A stretch of 64,000 bases of DNA from Antilocapra americana (lineage: Eukaryota > Chordata > Mammalia > Artiodactyla > Antilocapridae). A program made the position numbers and the translations under genes. Positions 1 through 11,968 of the stretch are shown in pieces; the stretch's first letter is position 1, and each line of letters opens with the position of its first letter. Under the pieces are notes generated by a model, which worked only from the letters and a program-made list of their open reading frames with translations, had not been told where the DNA came from and did not search any database. The DNA lies in the NCBI GenBank assembly GCA_007570785.1, contig ML660774.1, forward strand, positions 12,986,719 to 13,050,718, read 5' to 3'.

Positions 1-76
1 ATGTCATCTGCAAACAGAGAGAGTTTTACTTCTTCTTTTCCAATCTGGATTCCTTTAATTTCTTTATCTGCTCTGA
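1..76 (-). mobile_element. L1 ORF2 fragment
   Basis: The opening bases are the reverse complement of the L1 reverse-transcriptase stretch that follows the YADD-type motif. The same sequence recurs at 34355-34445 inside a longer L1. It stops where the BovB copy begins and does not resume after it. Confidence 0.75.
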
Positions 77-1912
77 TACTGCATAGGAATCTGGAATGTT
101 AGGTCCATGAATTAAGGCAAATTAGAACTGGTCAAACAGGAGATGGCAAGAGTGAACCTCAACATTTTAGGCATCAGCGAACTAAAATGGACTGGAATGG
201 GTGAATTTAAATCAGATGACCATTATATCTACTACTGTGGACAAGAATAATGTGGAAGAAATGGAATAGCCCTCATAGTCAACAAAAGAGTCCGAAATGC
301 AGTACTTGGATGCAATATCAAAAACGACAGAATGATTTCTGTTTGTTTCCAAAGCAAACCATTCAATATTACAGTAATCCAAGTCTGTGCCCTGAACAGT
401 AATGCTGAAGAAACTGAAGTTGAACAGTTTTTTGAAGACCTACAAGACCTTCCAGAACTAACATCCAAAGATGTCCTCTTCATTATAGGGGACTGGAATG
501 CAAAAGTAGGAAGTCAAGAGATACCTGGAGTAACAGGCAAATTTGGCCTTGGAGTACAAAATGAAGTAGGCCAAACGCTAATGGAATTCTGCCAAGAGAA
601 TGAACTAGTCACAGAAAACACCCTCTTTCAACAACACAAGAGAAGACTCTACACATGATCATCACCAGATGGTCAATACTGAAATCAGATTGATTATATT
701 TTTTGCAGCCAAAGATGGAGAAGCTCTATACAGTCAGCAAAAACAAGACCAGGAGCTGACTGTAGCTCAGATCACGAACTCCTTATTGCCAAATTCAGAC
801 TTAAATTGAAGAAAGTAGAGAAAACCACTAGGCCATTCAGGTATGACCTAAATCAAATCCCTTACAATTTTACAGTGGAAGTGAGAAATATTCAAGAGAT
901 TAGATCTGATAGAGTGCCTGAAGAACTATGGACGGAGGTTCATGACATTGTACAGGAGACAGGGATCAAGACCATCCTCAAGAAAAAGAAATGCAAAAAG
1001 GCAAAATGGTTGTCTGAGGAGGCCTTACAAATAGCTGAGAGAAGAAGAGAAGCTAAAGGCAAAGGAAAAAAGGAAAGATACACCTATCTGCATGCAGAGT
1101 TCCAAAGAATAGCAAGGAGAGATAAGAAAGCCTTCCTCAGTGATCAGTGCAAAGAAATAGAGGAAAACAACAGAATGGGAAAGACCAGAGATCTCTTCAA
1201 GAAAATAAGAGATACCAAGGGAACATTTCATGCAGAGATGAGCAAAATAAAGGACAAAAATGGTATGGACCTAACAGAAGCAGAAAATATTAAGAACAGG
1301 TGGCAAGAATACACAAAAGAACTATACCAAAGAGATCATGACCCAGATAACCACGATAGTGACTACAGCCATGAAATTAAAAGATGCTTGTTCCTTGAAA
1401 GAAAAGCTATGACGAACCTAGACAGCATATTAAAAAGCAGATACATGATTTTGCCAACAAAGGTCCATCTAGTCAAAGCTATGGTTTTTCCAGTAGTCAT
1501 GTATGGATGTGAGAGTTGGACGGTGAAGAAAGCTGAGCGCTGAAGAATTGATGCTTTTGAACTGTGGTGTTGGAGAAGACTCTTGAGAGTCCCTTGGACT
1601 GCAAGGAGATCCAACCAGTCCATCCTAAAGGAGATCACTCCTGAATATTCATTGGAAGGACTGATGCTGAAGCTGAAACTCCAATACTGTGGCCACCTGA
1701 TGCGAAGAAGCGACTCATTGGAAAAGACTCTGATGCTGGGAAAGATTGAAGGCAGGTGGACAAGGGGACAGCAGAGGATGAGATTGTTGGATGGCATCAC
1801 TGACTTGATGGACATGGGTTTTAAACTCTGGGAGTTGGAGATGGACAGGGAAGCCTGGTGTGCTGCAGTCCATGGGGTCACAAAGTGTCAGACATGACTG
1901 AGCGGCTGAACT
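77..1912 (+). mobile_element. RTE-BovB LINE with internal deletion of the reverse transcriptase
   Basis: This is a sense-strand BovB copy. The first part encodes apurinic-type endonuclease segments, including IIGDWNAKVGSQ near 485-520, a core motif of the RTE endonuclease. The region between endonuclease and reverse transcriptase is open from 806. At about 1355-1361 the sequence jumps to the far end of the element (HEIKRCL... and VVMYGCESWTVKKAER), so essentially the whole reverse-transcriptase domain is missing. Several stops and shifts break the endonuclease part. The right end carries the usual BovB terminus (GACATGACTGAGCGGCTGAA). The element is dead, and its longest frame (806-1543) is a product of the deletion. 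Confidence 0.95.
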
Positions 1913-1989
1913 GAACACCTGATATGCACCATGGGAAATGTGTCTCAAAATATGATCAAGTAAAACAGAAGCTATTTACTGGATTCTCT

Positions 1990-2160
1990 GCGGTGGAGCA
2001 AAGCAGTGGGAACTGCGGTATAAGCACACGGGGAAGGAAGAGGACTCGGGGAGGAGTCAGTGGTGACCCAGCACACCGTGTGCTGCAGCCGGTCCCAGAC
2101 AACACTGTGAGAAGAAGGTGCTACGAGGGCACAGCCGGTTCTGACCTGGGCAGTCACAGC
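1990..2160. other. GC-richer, CpG-containing patch of unknown nature
   Basis: Between the BovB end and the CA repeat lies about 170 bases with markedly higher G+C and around ten CpG dinucleotides, for example in GCACACGGGG and GGAGGAGTC contexts. Open frames cross it on both strands, but none resembles a known protein. It could be an old repeat fragment, a small regulatory element or an unrecognised non-coding exon. Confidence 0.3.
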
Positions 2161-2274
2161 ACTTGCATTATATCCAAAACAAAAATCACACTGGAATCCA
2201 AAGGGCTAATATCAAAATACATCTCCCACTCCCCAGTCCTCCCCACCATGCACTCGCTTGTGCATTCTCTCTTT

Positions 2275-2276
<2 letters not shown>

Positions 2277-2305
<29 letters not shown>
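2277..2305. repeat. (CA)n microsatellite, about 14.5 units
   Basis: This is an uninterrupted CA dinucleotide run preceded by a CT-rich stretch. It is long enough to be polymorphic. Confidence 0.97.
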
Positions 2306-2307
<2 letters not shown>

Positions 2308-3611
2308 AAATCAAGTGGCAGTGGATGGGGGTGAAAGTGTTTTATATATATATTACACACTAGCTTACTACTTTAATGTGATAGGATGTATGATAAATAT
2401 ATGAACATATAAGAATTTCTCCTTATGTAAATACTACTTGTTGGTCCCAAGAACATCACATTCTTTATGCAAATGATAAATCATAATGTTCTGAACAGTG
2501 ATTAACTAAACAAAGTAATGCATTCATTGCTTCTGTGGTTTCTTTATAACAGTACATAAATGGCATCAGGGGAAACCAGGGTAAAAGATTTACTACATCC
2601 AAAATGTTTCTACACTAAAGATCCTTAAGTATTGTATTTAGAAATCACTATGACTGACTTACATTCATGTCACCATAGGTAACATTCTCATAAAGAAAAT
2701 AAGACTGGATTTTTAACTTTTTAATAAATTAAGAGTCTTCTCCAGATGTCTATGTTCCTCATACATACACTCTGGATTTTAATACAGTTCAGAAATGCAA
2801 AGCATGTTGATAAAAATCTTAATTATAGGTTTGTGGAGGCATAAACATAAACTCACATAGGGACTTTATATCAACTATGAAAAAATCTGTGGTGGGAAAT
2901 ACTGAATTTAAGGCTCTCTGACCTTCTCTGACCCATGCTCCTGAGGGCAGAAGATTTTTCCTATGTGTTTTTCCCTTTTCTTGCCAAAACTACTTGATAA
3001 AAATGTGTAATCTCTTATTGGAACTCCCTGAGGGGAACAGTTGAGTCAAAGGATAAAACAGTTACCTTGTTAAGACACAAAGCTGAAACCCAGTAGTGTT
3101 GTGAATCTTGGAATATCACTGGAAAAGGCAAAAACCCTGAAAAAGATACTACCACAAGATGCCCCCTTTCAAAATGTAGCTCTCAAGAGGTTTTGGAGGT
3201 AGTTGGAAGGCAATGTAATACTTTAGGGTACAAACACTTATGCACAAACTTCTCTGTCTGAATCAGTCCTTGAATGCATAGATGGCTCTTGTGGCATAGG
3301 GGACATATCATTAGCCTATAAACCCTCTGAAGACTCTGTCCCTAGAACTTTCCCCATCTTCTGTACGGTGGACATGACCAAAGAGATCATAACTTCAACA
3401 GAGAAATCACACCACCCCCAACAAGGGTGAATAACAGCTTTTCTTTATACCCCATTCCACAGTAAATCACCAATCCCATTTTGGAGGAAATGTATTTTTA
3501 AATATTTGCCCACACACCACACATCCAAGAAAACAGAAAAAACTTAAGAAACACCACAGCTGTCTTCAAACCAGAGCCTTTCTTTAGAAGTTCGTTTACA
3601 AAGGACTTTTA

Positions 3612-3803
<192 letters not shown>

Positions 3804-4282
3804 CTATTAATTGTTCTGGACCTGAACACCATGTGTTCTATACCAGAATGATTGAATTACACATGCACACAGAGGTGAATGCAACTTACTCTCCTGATAT
3901 AAAATTACTGCTTTTCATGTATCTAAATAAATATGCCTTGATTTTTAGACTATATAACCTCAAACTTTCCTCTGTGATATTTTTAAGGTCTAATTCTAAA
4001 TGCTCTTAAATTCCAGGACTTTGATAGTGCGTATGAATTATATACTCTCAAAACCAATAATGATATTTCACCTTATACATAAAGATATACACACACTAGT
4101 TACACTTAAAATGACATGTCATTGGGCAATCACAGAAAATTAGAATATACTCAGCATGGAACCAACCAACCAGCCTTCGTGGACGCCTAATATGTACAAG
4201 AGAGAAAGCTAATATGTACAAGGAACAACAGGAAAAAACAGGAAAAATACTAAATACCATCCCCTTGCCTGACAGAAATGTT

Positions 4283-4483
4283 TCTGTTGTTGTTTAGTTG
4301 CAAAGTCATATGTGCCTCTTTGCAACTCCATGGACTGTAGCCCGCCAGGCTCCTCTGTCCATGAGCTCCTCCAGGCAAGAATACTGGAGTGGGTTGCCAT
4401 TTCCTTCTCCATGGCATCTTCCCAACCCAGGCCTCTCCTGCATTGGCAGGCAGGTTCTTTACCACGGAGACACCAAGAAAGCC
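4283..4483 (-). mobile_element. Bov-tA SINE
   Basis: This is the reverse complement of the ruminant tRNA-Glu-headed SINE. The BovA body is seen as GGACTGTAGCCCGCCAGGCT and the tRNA-derived head as TCTCCTGCATTGGCAGGCAG. The 7-mer CCTGACA occurs at 4268-4274 and 4486-4492 and may be a short target duplication. Confidence 0.92.
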
Positions 4484-5279
4484 AACCTGACACACATATA
4501 TACATACCACTAAACTTTTAGGAAATTCATGATAACAGTGTGAAAACTTCTTAAATTTAGATAATTATAAGTTCTTTGTGTTTCAACTGTGGAGTAATGG
4601 GGATGTTACCAATGATAAACTGATAGAAACATTAGAAGCTTGTTTGACTGAAACTGCTGATCACAGGAAACTTACTGCTTAACTTACTTCTTTGAAGCAG
4701 ACTGATGGAACTAATGTAGATCCTTAAAAAGGAGTTCAATTAGGATTCCCCTTCCATTTTTTTCTGGCAACACCCTTTTATATTCATGTATAATTCCAAT
4801 ATATCCATTTAGGTGTACAGACTTGAGCTACTGACAATTCACACAGACTTCTGGATTAATTTATCTCAAAAACATTTTCTGTAAATATTTAAAATATAAA
4901 TCACATTTAAAAATTATTTTATATAGATACTACAAACAAAGCAAATATTTATTTTATGATGCTATCTACTGAGTAGCTTCCAAAATTCCTTCCAAAATAT
5001 GACATCGGGGGAAATAGCACTATTTTTTATTTCTGGGGGAAAATAGAAGTTTACAAATTAAATACTTTAAAATTTTAGCTAGATAAAAGCTGTATATTAA
5101 AACATTCTCAGGATAAAACTGGATATATAAATACCCATGTGTACATCGTATATAAGTGTTATTAGCACACAGAGACATAAATATTCACTTAGGGAGAAGT
5201 TATTAAGCACATTACATTTTATTGGATATTAGTTATGGTCACTCAAGTGTAACATACCCCTGTTAATATCTTCGTAATG

Positions 5280-5297
5280 CACACACACACATATATA
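5280..5297. repeat. Short (CA)n(TA)n microsatellite
   Basis: About five CA units run into a TA tract, directly upstream of a composite Bov SINE. Confidence 0.85.
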
Positions 5298-5322
5298 TTT
5301 TTTTACTACTGTTCCTTCTGTA

Positions 5323-5633
5323 GGGCTTCCCTGATAGCTCAGTTGGTAAAGAATCTGCCTGCAATGCAGGAGACCCCAGTTCAATTCCTACATCAGGAAG
5401 ATCCACTGGAGAAAGGATAAGGCTACCCACTCCAGTCTTCTTGGGCTTCCCTTGTGGCTCAGCTGGTAAAGCATCCACCTGCAATGCGGGAGACTGGGGT
5501 TCGATCCCTGGGCTGGTAAGATCCCCTAGAGAAGGGAAAGGTTACCCACTCCAGTATTTTGGCCTAGAGAATTCCATGGACTGTATAATCCATGGGGTTG
5601 CAAAGAGTCAGACATGACTGAGCAACTTTCACT
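5323..5633 (+). mobile_element. Composite Bov-tA SINE with two tandem tRNA-derived heads
   Basis: A first head starts at 5323 (GGGCTTCCCTGATAGCTCAG) and runs to CCCACTCCAGTCTTCTT. It is followed at 5443 by a second head (GGGCTTCCCTTGTGGCTCAG) and a full BovA body ending in AGTCAGACATGACTGAGCAA. The heads keep tRNA A- and B-box-like segments (GGTTCGATCCCTGG in the second), as expected of a pol III SINE promoter. This is not a functional tRNA gene. Confidence 0.93.
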
Positions 5634-6400
5634 TTGTCAAAAACTGCTTTGTCATTCTCTCCCTCTGTAGATTTGAAAACGAGGTGACCAATGTGTTTCT
5701 CATTTGATTGCTTTTGAACTTCACACAAATTCAGTGTTATTACAAAGTTGTAAGATTTTCATCAGAGTATACTGATTGTTATTGCTTATCTTACCCATGG
5801 GCATTTCTTTCCAAGTGTTTGCTATTACAAATACTCCTACAAAGAATATCTTTTTATATATACATGTGAAATATTTTTTCTAGGGTCTAGAGATACACCT
5901 AGAGGTAGAGTTTTTGAGAGGCTGATATGTGTAGTTTCAAATTTACTAGGTATGATCATATCCTGTAAAACAAGTAGTGTTAAAAGAGTTAGTTTTTTTT
6001 TTTTACACTGCATTAACAAAGTTTTGCTGAACTATTGATTTTATCAAATTGTTGAATAGGGATCTGTCTCACTAGTGAGTCAGAGTTTATCTTTTGATAT
6101 GTTAATCCCTTTTTTTGCTTAATTTTTTGTATTGTATTGTGTTTAACTTTTTTTTTTTGCCCATTTTCTCATATTGCCTTTTCTTATTAACTTAGATGAT
6201 GCTTCAGTTTTTTCTGGATATGAATGTTTTGAAGTGTTACATACAGATTCTTCTCCTTGTCTTTTAAATTGTTTACTTGTGCAGAAGGTTGTCATTTAAG
6301 TATGGTCGAAATTGTTATTCTTTTCCTTTATGAGCTTTGGTTACTGTTTCTTACTTATGAAATTAATTCCTACCCCTAAGCCTTAGAAATACTGTTAGTT

Positions 6401-7721
6401 TTAGGTATACAATATTGAGTGTCTAGACATTTAAATACGTTAGGAACTAATAATCACCAGAAGTCTAGTAACCTATGTCCCATACAAAATTATTAAATAT
6501 TATCAACCATACTCCTTATGTTGTATATTACATCCCCATGACTACTTTAAAACTGTAAATTTGTACCTCCTCATCTCCTATTTTGCTCAAGCCCTCACCC
6601 AGCTGCCCTTTGTAACCACCCTGTTTTCTGTATTTATGAATTTGTTTTCAGTTTGTTTGTTCATTTTTAGATTCCACATAAAAGTGAGATCACAAAGTAC
6701 CTGTCTTTCTCTAACTTGTTTCATTTAGCATGATACCTTTTAGATTCATCCATGTTGTTGAAAATGGCAAGATTTTTCTTTTAATGGTTGAGTGTTTGTG
6801 TGTCTGTACATCATATCTTTTTTCTCCCATTCATCCACTGATGGACATTTTGGTTGTGTCCATATCCTGGCTACTATAAATAATGCTGCACTGAACAGAG
6901 GTGTATACATCCTTCTGAATTAGTTTTTTCTTCAGGTAAATATTCAGCAAATTACTGAATCGTATGCTGGTTCTAATTGGTTTTTTTTTTTTTTTTTTTA
7001 GAAACTTTCACACTGTTTTCCATAGTGGCTATACCAAATTAGATCCCTCCAGTCCTCATCAAGGTTTATTTGTTCTCTTCTTGATGACAGCCATTCTGAC
7101 AGGTGTAAGGTGGTACCTTACTTGAATTTTATTTGCAGTTCCTTGATGATCAGATTTAGACCATCTTTCCACGTGACTGTTGGAACTATGTCTTCCTTGG
7201 AAAAGAGTTTAGTCTACTCAAGTCCTCTATCCATTTCTAAGCTGTGTTGTTTCTTGATACTGAGTTGTATGAGTTGTGTAATTGGATATTAACTGCTTAT
7301 TGGATATATAAACTGCAAATATCTTCTCCCATTCAGTAAGCTACCTTTTCATTTTGTTGATGGCTTTTTTCCCAATGTGCAAAAATCTTCTTAGTTTGAT
7401 GCAGTCTCACTCGTTTATATTTGGTTTTGTTTGCCTTGCCTAAGGAGACAGAGCCAAAAAATATGGTGTGAGAAAATGGTCCACTTTCATTCTTCTGCAT
7501 GTAACTGTCTAGTTTTCCCAATACCCTTTATTAAAGGAGCTGTATTTTTCCCACTGTATCTTCTTTCTTTTTTGTAGCTTAATCGAGCATAAGTGCATGG
7601 GTTTATATCTGGGCTCTCCAGTCTGTTCTGTTGATCTGTGTGTCCATGTTTGCACTGATTCTATACTGTTTTTATTACCATAGTGTTCATTTTTTGTTAA
7701 ACCAACTTCAGTATTTACCTT
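6401..7721 (-). mobile_element. L1 fragment (3' UTR into ORF2), left part
   Basis: This is the reverse complement of the end of an L1. Familiar blocks are the TTTCATTTAGCATGATA, CTACTATAAATAATGCTGCA and AAATGGTCCACTTTCATTCT stretches. It is heavily mutated, without ORF2 continuity, and is interrupted by a CHR SINE and continued at 8046. Confidence 0.88.
6981..6999. repeat. Poly(T) run of 19 inside the L1
   Basis: A pure T tract lies within the L1 sequence, possibly the remnant of a minor internal expansion. Confidence 0.95.
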
Positions 7722-8045
7722 GGGCTGCACTGGGTCTTCGTTGCTGCGTGGGCTTTTCTCTAGCTGGGGAGAGCGGGGGCTACTCTCGAGCTGTGGTGCC
7801 TGGGCTGCTCGTTGCAGCGGCTTCTCTTGCTGTGGAGCACGTGTTCCAGGGCGTGCAGGCTTCGGCAGTTACGGCACGTGGGCTCAGGCTTTGCGGCCCA
7901 CGGTCTCCAGACTGTAGGCTCAGTAGCAACGGCAATGGCCTGCTTGCCTTGTGGCATGTGGGGTCTTCCCAGACCAGGGACTGAACTGGTGTCCCCTGCA
8001 TTGCAAGGTGAATTCTTAATCACTGGACCACCAAGGAAGCCACAC
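7722..8045 (-). mobile_element. CHR-type tRNA-Glu-derived SINE (cetartiodactyl)
   Basis: A GC-rich block, the reverse complement of the CHR SINE family, ends in the tRNA-derived head (TGAACTGGTGTCCCCTGCAT, then CACTGGACCACCAAGGAAGCC). The middle has the typical GGGCTACTCTCGAGCTGTGG section. It is nested in the L1, which resumes immediately to the right. The open frames on both strands here are only low-stop GC-rich SINE sequence. Confidence 0.9.
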
Positions 8046-8265
8046 AGCTTTTTAATATAGTTTGGAATCAGGGTGTATGATACCTACAGCTTTGTTCTTC
8101 TTTCTCATGATTGCTTTGGCTAAACAGGGTCTTTTGCAGTTCCATGCAAATTTTAATTATTCTAGTTTTGTGAAAAATAGCAGTAGTAGTATTTTGAAAA
8201 GAATTGCACTGAATCTGTAGATTGCTTTGGGCAGTATGGACTTTCTAATATCTTTAACATAAGGC
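8046..8265 (-). mobile_element. L1 fragment, right part (continuation)
   Basis: The L1 resumes after the CHR insertion with GGAATCAGGGTGTATGATAC, followed by the TTGCTTTGGCTAAACAGGGT block. It ends near 8265. Confidence 0.85.
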
Positions 8266-8384
8266 AGGTAACGACATTCTTTTCCTCAGAGTACTCTTTA
8301 CTCAGAGTGAGATGGAAAGTTAATAATCTAAAGACCTCAAAATGACCTCCAGGTGGTACCTCATTTGTACCCTGACCCACTTCC

Positions 8385-8745
8385 TGTACTGCTCTGCCCT
8401 TGTTGGCTCTTACTCGTGTCCCTGGTGTTTTTCAACAAGAAGAGCCCTCTGCCTCAGATCTTTGCACTTGCTATGTCTCTGTCTGAATGCTATTCCCCTC
8501 AGTGTCCATGTAACTCACTCCCCCACTTCCTTTGGATTTTTTATCAAATGACAGGAGAGAAGCCTCCTTTGAACACTGTACTTCTTATCCTGCTTTATTG
8601 TTCTCTATTAACATTATTTTTTAAAAGAAATTTAGAACTTGTATCTTATTTATTTATTTACTGTCTCTCTCCTGTCACTACAATGTTAGTACCCAAAGGG
8701 TAGGGACTTTAGTTTGTTCACTACCTTACCCAGTACCAACCAGGC
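8385..8745 (+). mobile_element. L2 LINE 3' region
   Basis: The stretch follows the L2 3' pattern: a TTTGCACTTGCT segment, CTGAATGCTATTCCCC, then CCCAAAGGGTAGGGACTTTA and a degenerate end. It is an old shared mammalian element. The open frames here are chance frames in L2. Confidence 0.75.
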
Positions 8746-8751
8746 TTTGAT

Positions 8752-8865
8752 ACACATGATTGTAATCCTCAGTTTACACATAAGGAAACTGAAGCCATCA
8801 GAGAGATCCAAGTCACTTGCAAAGCCCATAAAGCTAGTGAGTAAAAGGTGCAAAGCAAAAGAACA
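8752..8865 (+). mobile_element. MIR SINE fragment
   Basis: The MIR core is recognisable as TTTACACATAAGGAAACTGA followed by CACTTGCAAAGCCCATAAAG and CTAGTGAGTAA. Confidence 0.75.
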
Positions 8866-9138
8866 TAGAAGAATTGAAGCAGGATGGTATCAGGGTTAGA
8901 AGAAAATGATGAGGGAACAGCAAAGGAACAAAATAGTTAAATCTGTTTAACAATGTGTATCTTTATGCTAAGCATAAAATTTTGTATCAAGTGAAAATGA
9001 ACATAACAATATAATTGCATCTCTTTACAAATATTAAGAGAAATTCAGGGAAGGGAAGATAATAAAATGTTAAAAGCAAGTGTCTTGGGGTAATAACGTT
9101 GTGGGGTTTTGTTTTCTATTATTTATACTCTACATAAT

Positions 9139-9361
9139 AGTAGTTGGCAAACTTTTTCTGTGAAGGCCCAGAATGTAAATATTTGGGGCTATGCACACTG
9201 TATGGTGAATTGTTACTACTATTCTGCTACTGTAGTGCAAAGTAATCACAGGCAATTCACAAATGAGTAGGTGTGGCTGTGTTCCAATAAAACTTAATTT
9301 ATAAAAATAGCAGTCAGGCTGGACTTGAACCTCGCTGGCCCTAGTTTGCCAACCCTTGCTA
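9139..9361 (+). mobile_element. Non-autonomous hAT-type MITE (MER family)
   Basis: The left end has TTGGCAAACT (9144-9153) and the right end its inverse AGTTTGCCAA (9343-9352). Between them lie the familiar GGGGCTATGCACACTGTATGG and GGCTGTGTTCCAATAAAACT segments of a common eutherian hAT-Charlie-like MITE. I am not sure of the exact subfamily name. It has no transposase. Confidence 0.82.
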
Positions 9362-10192
9362 CAGAGGATCTGAGACAGTGCCAAAGATACTCTAAACTGT
9401 TATGTCTGAGAGGAAGTTAGTTTTGCTCTTACGTGAAAATAAAGAAATGCAAAAATCCTTGTGCACATGATCTCAAAGTAGGAATTTTAAAGCAAAGACA
9501 TTACTAGATATAGGTGTTATGTACAACCCCAAAGTAAAATATTTTATTAGAGAGCAGCAGGGTCAGGAACTAAGTGTGAGTTTTTCACTTAAAATGTTTC
9601 CTGCAAAAGTGAGTTTTCTAGTCATTAACAAGGAAAGAGCTATGAACCTACTTTAAACTAGACGGCTGTCACTGAGATACATGAATTACACTAATGGCTT
9701 TAAACTGGCCAACCCTCCTCTTTTATCTAAAAACACTTCTGAGCTTAAAAACTGTGAGTGTTGAGAGTGATTTAGGTCAAGTTCTATTCTGTCAATGAAA
9801 ATAATTTTTGGTAAAAGAGAGCCTACATAATACTTATCACTTGGGGGAAAAATCACATTTGTAATGTAAACATTTTTAGATAACATACTGATTTACAAAC
9901 ACAGGAAGAAGCTTTGACTCTTAACATCTGTCAGTTAATGTGTAGGTCTTCCTTTATTGGGTGGAAGGCTGACTGATTAATGAAAGCTCCTACAAATCTG
10001 AGAGATTCTGTGTCAAACTCTGGAATAACAGATGCTTTTCTGTCATTAAACTGATGGGTGTGACCATTTGGCTAAGCCTTGTAAAAGAATCTCAACATTA
10101 AGAGATTAAGAGATATAAATATATACCAGCTAAATGTTAATGCTCCTGAGACTTTTTCTATTGTCCTGAGATTAATGACTATGCCTACATAG

Positions 10193-10328
10193 ACATGGAG
10201 ATGGCAGTGGCACCCCACTCCAGTACTCTTGCCTGGGAAATCCCATGGACGGCGGAGCTTGGTGGGCTGCCGTCTATGGGTCGCACAGAGTCGGACATGA
10301 CTGAAGTGACTTAGCAGCAGCAGCAGCT
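10193..10328 (+). mobile_element. Bov-A SINE unit with (CAG)n end
   Basis: The unit starts at ATGGAGATGGCAGTGGCACC, includes GGACGGCGGAGCTTGGTGGG and ends AGTCGGACATGACTGAAGTG, followed by four CAG triplets. It has no tRNA head. Confidence 0.93.
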
Positions 10329-10339
10329 ACACAGACATA

Positions 10340-10356
10340 GACACACACACACACAC
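10340..10356. repeat. (AC)n microsatellite, about 8 units
   Basis: A short AC run lies just beyond the Bov-A end. Confidence 0.9.
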
Positions 10357-11321
10357 CTTTGTTCTACTTCATACATAACTTTGCACATCTGTATTGATTA
10401 ATATCATAACATTAAACACTTCAGCTACTATGCACTTTCCAGCCCCCTATTATCCTGTCAATCACTTTCTTACTGCTAAAAAAGTCAAAATATTGACATG
10501 ATCCTACATAAAACAGGAGTTGCTGTTTGGGTAAGTAACAAAATCCACAGAAAATGAATATCCTAGTGAACCTGTAGCACATACATCTGCATTACATTAT
10601 AATCCATTCTTAATCACAAATGATGTTAGGTTTACTGTGGCTCCTAAGAGACCCAGAATTGTCAGTTTTAAAGATAAATGTGAACAAATGTTGGAAAATA
10701 GCACATTATAAAAGACTTTATCTAAAATATCTTCAATTTGTATCCATCATTAATTTTTTTTTCTGCAGTATGTTTCTCCTTGGATATAACACATTAAAAG
10801 AAACATTTGCTGTCTATCATAGATTGGAAATAAGTCAGTAAAACTGTGCTCGCATAGTAGATGGAAAACAAATGTTTTTCTCATAGTAAAAGCAAATGTG
10901 ATCTTTATGAGACCATATGTATTTTTAAATATTTAAAAACAGTTGTTACCGCTAGTATAATCTTTGCCTTTTATATCAGAACCTTTACTTCTAATTAATA
11001 TTTATCTCATGCCATCTTGACATCTCAGAATTAAGAAGATGTGCAATATTAAGGGACAGGTCACAATTTGTATACTCGACAGTAAAGCCAATCCGAGAAC
11101 TCATGTGTCTGGTTTCCACTAGCACACAGAATATGTACTCATGAGTTGAGATCAGATTCAAATTTCTTAGCAAGGTATGGAAAGATATTTATTATGCAGC
11201 CAACTAACCTTTCATCAGTCTGCCCTCCACAACCTGTGAATACTCTTTCATTTTATGTTTTTCTACCTGTTAAACCACTCATTCATTCTCCACCTGGGGA
11301 GAACTCCTTTTCTACTGTATA

Positions 11322-11968
11322 AGTTCAGTTCAGTCGCTCAGTCGTGTCCAGCTCTTTGCGACCCTATGAACCGCAGCACGCCAGAGTTTGTCCATCACCA
11401 ACTCCCGGAGTTTACCCAAACTCATGTCTATTGAGTCAGGGATGCCATCCAGCCATCTCATCCTTTGTCGTCCCCTTCTCCTCCTGTCCCCAATCCTTCC
11501 CAGCATCAGGGTCTTTTCCAATGAGTCAACTCTTCGCATGAGGTGGCCAAAGTACTGGAGTTTCAGCTTCAACATTAGTCCTTCCAATGAACACCCAGGA
11601 CAGACCTCCTTTAGGATGGAGTGGTTGGATCTCCTTGTAGTCCAAGGGACTCTCAAGAGTCTTCTCCAACACCACACCATCAGTTCAAAATCATCAATTC
11701 TTCAGCGCTCAGCTTTCTTCACAATCCAACTCTCACATCCATACATGACCACTGGAAAAACCACAGCCTTGACTATACAGACCTTTGTTGGCAAAGTAAT
11801 GTCTCCGCTTTTTAATATGCTATCTAGCTTGGTCATAACTTTCCTTCCAAAGAGCAAGCATCTTTTAATTTCATGGCCGCAATCACCATCTGCAGTGACT
11901 TTGGAGCCAAAAAAAATAAAGTTTGACACCGTTTCCACTGTTTCCCCATCTATTTCCCATGAAGTGAT
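11322..11968 (-). mobile_element. RTE-BovB LINE, 3' part
   Basis: The reverse complement starts with the BovB terminus (AAGTTCAGTTCAGTCGCTCA) and covers about 650 bases of the region downstream of the reverse-transcriptase core. Minus-strand frames read VVMYGCESWIVKKAER and, after a frame change, the [20 protein letters not shown] segment. It is 5' truncated and frameshifted. Confidence 0.94.

Noticed and set aside
806..1543. 245-codon open frame, longest in the window
   Set aside because: It is BovB linker sequence fused to the BovB C-terminal region by an internal deletion. It is not a host gene.
5443..5520. tRNA-like sequence with a B-box
   Set aside because: It is the tRNA-derived head of a Bov SINE, continuous with a SINE body. 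The same applies to the heads near 25600, 26250, 29340 and 55960.
7631..8060. Several overlapping open frames on both strands in a GC-rich patch
   Set aside because: The patch is a CHR SINE nested in L1. Its base composition gives few stops.
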